In this document: one piece after another, positions 7,901 to 9,070 of the stretch
How the letters are laid out: each line of letters begins with the position of its first letter
Numbering within the stretch: position 1 is the first letter of the stretch
From: CAYNGH01 sp964396845
GTDB lineage: Bacteria; Vulcanimicrobiota; JAJTBE01; CAYNGH01
DNA length: 9,070 nt
Assembly: GCA_964396845.1 (NCBI GenBank)
Contig: CAYNGH010000132.1
Coordinates: forward strand, 1-9,070
Direction of reading: 5' to 3'
Position numbers and translations under genes: made by a program
Notes under the pieces: model-generated
What the model saw: only the letters and a program-made list of their open reading frames with translations
Databases searched by the model: none
What the model was told of the DNA's origin: nothing

Positions 7901-8539
7901 GCCCGGTTAGGAGATAAAGGTCTGGCTTCGTTCCTTATGGATTACGGGGCTGATGTGAATCTCACCGACAGGGATCTGATGACTCCTCTTCATACGGCAG
8001 CGGAAGCAGGAAAAACAGGAATCATCCCGTTGCTCTTGTCCCGGGGTGCCAGGGTGAATCCCCTGAACCGCCGATGCCACACGCCTCTGGATTCTGCCAT
8101 CATAAAAAAGAATGGCCAGAGCGCAGAAGAACTGAAAAAAAACGGGGGACTCACTGCCATTGACCTTTTCTGGATTCCCACAGAATCAGGGAACCTCGAA
8201 GAACTGGAACAACTGCTCAAGACAAACCGGGAAGGCCCGAAAACCGTGGATCACACCGACAGGAGCACTCTTCTTCATCGGGCAGCGGAAGCCGGACTCA
8301 CCGGAGCGATTAAAATCATGTCGTCTTATTCAACAGACTTGAATGCCAGGGACATTCAGGGCCGTACACCCCTTCACAGGGCAGCCCGTCAAGGAAGGAT
8401 TGAAACTGTCCGCCTGCTGGTGGAGGCAGGCTCACCGTTGAATGCCAGGGATCGTTACGGGGCAACTCCCCGGGACCTTGCCCAAAAATACCGCCACAAG
8501 GAAACAGAACAGTTCCTGATAAACCACCAATTACCATAA
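4901..8539 (+). CDS. Giant ankyrin-repeat lipoprotein
   Basis: A protein of about 1212 residues (from ATG 4901) made almost wholly of ankyrin repeats, which act as protein-binding scaffolds. The N-terminus is a lipoprotein signal: KLTR, hydrophobic core 11-20, then IAGGC with C23 as the expected lipidated cysteine. The -3 residue is Ala rather than Leu, so the lipobox is acceptable but not ideal. Residues 24-80 are a Pro/Gly/Thr-rich linker and a short helical lead-in. From residue 81 to the end I count about 35 repeats, mostly exactly 33 residues, with the hallmark G-x-TPLHLA, LL..GA and N.RD positions. No enzyme domain, TM or C-terminal non-repeat domain is present; the last repeat runs to within a few residues of the stop. 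The open frame extends upstream to 4784, overlapping the previous gene, but the signal sequence argues for a start at 4865-4916. After lipidation it should sit on a membrane facing the periplasm, or on the cell surface. Partner unknown; the co-oriented small exported protein is the obvious candidate. Confidence 0.93.
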   Translation: MLLLMMKLTRILFLILLLIAGGCNPGYHTGKAPAPIPTAGTDAGDTWSEQQKQSITDNNQSLIHRLTSRHPGIENKPLPSGDYPVHYAARLGRVAILRILLQKGADPGLRDLNGDTPLHIAVMERNPSAIKLLMDASAPGDARDNRQCTPRHLALWMQDEELMDLLGEPPSGDLPPVMEFHSLCASGNTPGAKALLEKDPTLISSWDPLGRTPLHLAIAKSHAGTARRLIESGSLLNHQDHLQQTPLHLAAEKNDTGTINLLLEKRSAVNITDHRGRTPLHRAVMAGSLEACQLLSSRTAQLDLPDMDFQTPLSLASGQGHMGIVRFLAEKGSAPGAGDALCQAVISGNAKIVEFLLSRGVDVNSRDLSGKTSLHRAAESGSIPVAELLIKNKSALNLRDDSGRTPLHLAAMAGHHEMVSLLLQAGAPLHEEDEAQLTPVFLAGLHSHQRCKEILIKAGANSPNPKDLLLYAMEKKMEKEQKKILEEIPSLVFLQDEQGACPLHRASELNLPRQMDLIIDAGGVVDSQDRDGNTPLHYGSYNGNIEAMKLLIDRGADISAMNHKGYTPLHLAVSRDKSPAVQFLIDHGAPVDVREKIHQKTPLELLEKGHSPATRTLLMLFSHQGLDTEGVQFFQAARRGRQETVQQLLTQSREMVNLRNSGNVTALGLAVYFNHTKTALAILMAGADPDARNLQGMTPLMAACLKGNPEVIKAMLQKGGSPGMRDGSNNTTLHWAATSESPEVIRLLAEKGVDVNAVNNHKATPLHISATGKDTASLEELIKAGAQLDPEDRHGRTPLFYGCRLDRAGVIQILAEKGALLEHQDLQGWRPIHQAVSRGSRQALKVLISQGVLLDASSHREETPLHLASSLGDETIAEMLLSRGSAVDAKDNQKMTPLHRAARIGSVPVGMLLLSYGAEPGSPDSDGRIPLHHCGSSDSPGLARLLIRAGSPIEARDLQGNTPLSMAVSVGSRKTARLLIESGANINAVNNRGESPLHLCARLGDKGLASFLMDYGADVNLTDRDLMTPLHTAAEAGKTGIIPLLLSRGARVNPLNRRCHTPLDSAIIKKNGQSAEELKKNGGLTAIDLFWIPTESGNLEELEQLLKTNREGPKTVDHTDRSTLLHRAAEAGLTGAIKIMSSYSTDLNARDIQGRTPLHRAARQGRIETVRLLVEAGSPLNARDRYGATPRDLAQKYRHKETEQFLINHQLP
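5141..8536 (+). repeat. Array of about 35 ankyrin repeats (protein level)
   Basis: The coding sequence repeats every 99 bases (33 codons) over nearly 3.4 kb. Recurrent DNA versions of the TPLHLA segment, such as ACTCCCCTGCATCTGGC near 5533 and 6114, and CACAGGGCAGCCCG at 7595-7608 and 8375-8388, are similar but not identical, so the array is old and diverged rather than freshly amplified. Repeats are in strict 33-residue phase over residues 208-338, 368-466, 497-595 and 661-1056. The phase is broken by short or degenerate units at about residues 177-207, 339-367, 467-496, 596-660 and 1057-1120. Confidence 0.9.
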
Positions 8540-9070
8540 TCAATCATTTTCATCCACAACCGCTGTGCTGGATCCTGTATTGAAGAGGTTCATGGCCGTA
8601 TCAATGCCTTCGTTAATGAAACACTCCACCGCCTGGGCAGAAAGAGAAATTATACGGGGCAACTCCTGTCTTTCCTCCTCGCTGAAAGGGGAAAGAACAA
8701 ACCATGCGGGATCCACTCCCGGCGGGGGCTGGCCTATACCGATTCGAAGCCGGGGGATATGGTTTTTTCCCATTATCCTGAGAACATCGGCCATTCCATT
8801 ATGCCCGCCGTCACTCCCCCTGGGGCGGAGGCGGATCCTTCCAAAGGGCAGGGCGAGGTCGTCATATACAACCAGAATCTGATGGGGATAAAAACGGTGG
8901 GATGTCATCAGGGAAAGAACCGCCTGGCCTGAAAGATTCATATATGTCTGGGGTTTGGCCAGGTGTACAATAAGGCCACCAGCGTTTCCACTGGTGACCT
9001 TTGACTTGTTCTGCTTTTTCCATGGGCCAAGATTATACAGTTCCCTGAGCCGGTCACAAACCTTGAATCC
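8540..9070 (-). CDS. pth: Peptidyl-tRNA hydrolase, N-terminus cut by window edge
   Basis: Pth cleaves the ester bond of peptidyl-tRNAs that drop off ribosomes, recycling tRNA in the cytoplasm; it is normally essential. The 176 visible residues read in frame to the right edge and lack only about the first 20 (the family is about 185-200 long), including the catalytic His in the HNAGF motif, of which only GF remains. Visible family signatures are AKPQTYMN (N45, matching E. coli N68), VVYDDLALPFG (D70, matching D93), GSDGGHNG (H90 and N91, matching H113 and N114) and RLRIGIG. The ATG at 8941 is the internal Met of QTYMN, not the start. The C-terminal tail ends AVVDEND. The gene converges on the ankyrin gene with adjacent stop codons and no spacer, so each transcript must read into the other unless terminated inside coding sequence. 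Its operon partners (often ribosomal protein L25 or ychF) would lie to the right. Confidence 0.96.
   Translation of the reverse strand, partial: GFKVCDRLRELYNLGPWKKQNKSKVTSGNAGGLIVHLAKPQTYMNLSGQAVLSLMTSHRFYPHQILVVYDDLALPFGRIRLRPRGSDGGHNGMADVLRIMGKNHIPRLRIGIGQPPPGVDPAWFVLSPFSEEERQELPRIISLSAQAVECFINEGIDTAMNLFNTGSSTAVVDEND

Noticed and set aside
8135..8142. A-AAA-AAC slippery sequence (eight A then C) in the ankyrin gene as a programmed -1 frameshift
   Set aside because: The -1 frame would only truncate the protein within about 65 codons, the ankyrin repeats continue normally in the zero frame, and I see no clear stimulatory structure. Short A runs of this kind occur by chance in Lys-Lys-Asn codons.
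5141..8536. Mobile element, VNTR or CRISPR-like array because of the regular 99-base period
   Set aside because: The period is the 33-residue ankyrin repeat at protein level; DNA copies are diverged and no identical spaced repeats exist.
8540..8941. A complete 133-residue gene starting at ATG 8941
   Set aside because: The frame continues upstream without a stop to the window edge and encodes Pth family sequence; this ATG is the Met of the conserved QTYMN motif.

Overview
The window looks like ordinary chromosome from a Gram-negative (diderm) bacterium. The signs are a periplasmic Cache sensor kinase, a small protein with a Sec signal peptide, a lipoprotein-type signal sequence and a housekeeping peptidyl-tRNA hydrolase. 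Base composition appears moderate (roughly half G+C, judged by eye). The style of the multi-REC hybrid kinases and of Pth would suit a deltaproteobacterial-type lineage, but this placement is a guess. I see no rRNA, tRNA, insertion sequence, integrase, att site or CRISPR array.

Region 1 (1-4244, minus strand) is a two-gene signalling operon. The upstream gene is a large membrane hybrid histidine kinase: TM, periplasmic dCache-like sensor, TM, PAS, PAS, HisKA, HATPase, then three REC domains. Its TGA stop overlaps by one base the ATG of a second signalling gene, which runs off the left edge. That gene starts with an intact REC domain followed by a HisKA H-box, so it is a response regulator/histidine kinase hybrid. 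Together they look like a multi-step phosphorelay. No DNA-binding or diguanylate cyclase output domain is visible in the window.

Region 2 (4245-4335) is a short divergent intergenic stretch holding a strong Shine-Dalgarno for the rightward gene and small palindromes. It must carry the promoter for at least one direction.

Region 3 (4336-8539, plus strand) is a two-gene rightward unit. The first gene encodes a 164-residue exported protein resembling NTF2-like/DUF4878 lipoproteins and secreted proteins. About 70 bp later a very large ankyrin-repeat lipoprotein begins (about 1212 residues, about 35 repeats, almost nothing else). Its start lies in an unusual run of seven consecutive NTG codons. 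The two products probably work in the cell envelope. The divergent arrangement makes regulation by the neighbouring sensor kinase possible but unproven.

Region 4 (8540-9070, minus strand) is pth, peptidyl-tRNA hydrolase, cut at its N-terminus by the window edge. It converges on the ankyrin gene with no spacer: the two stop codons are directly adjacent.

The most notable item is the giant, almost pure ankyrin-repeat lipoprotein paired with a small exported protein and set divergently from a Cache hybrid kinase.
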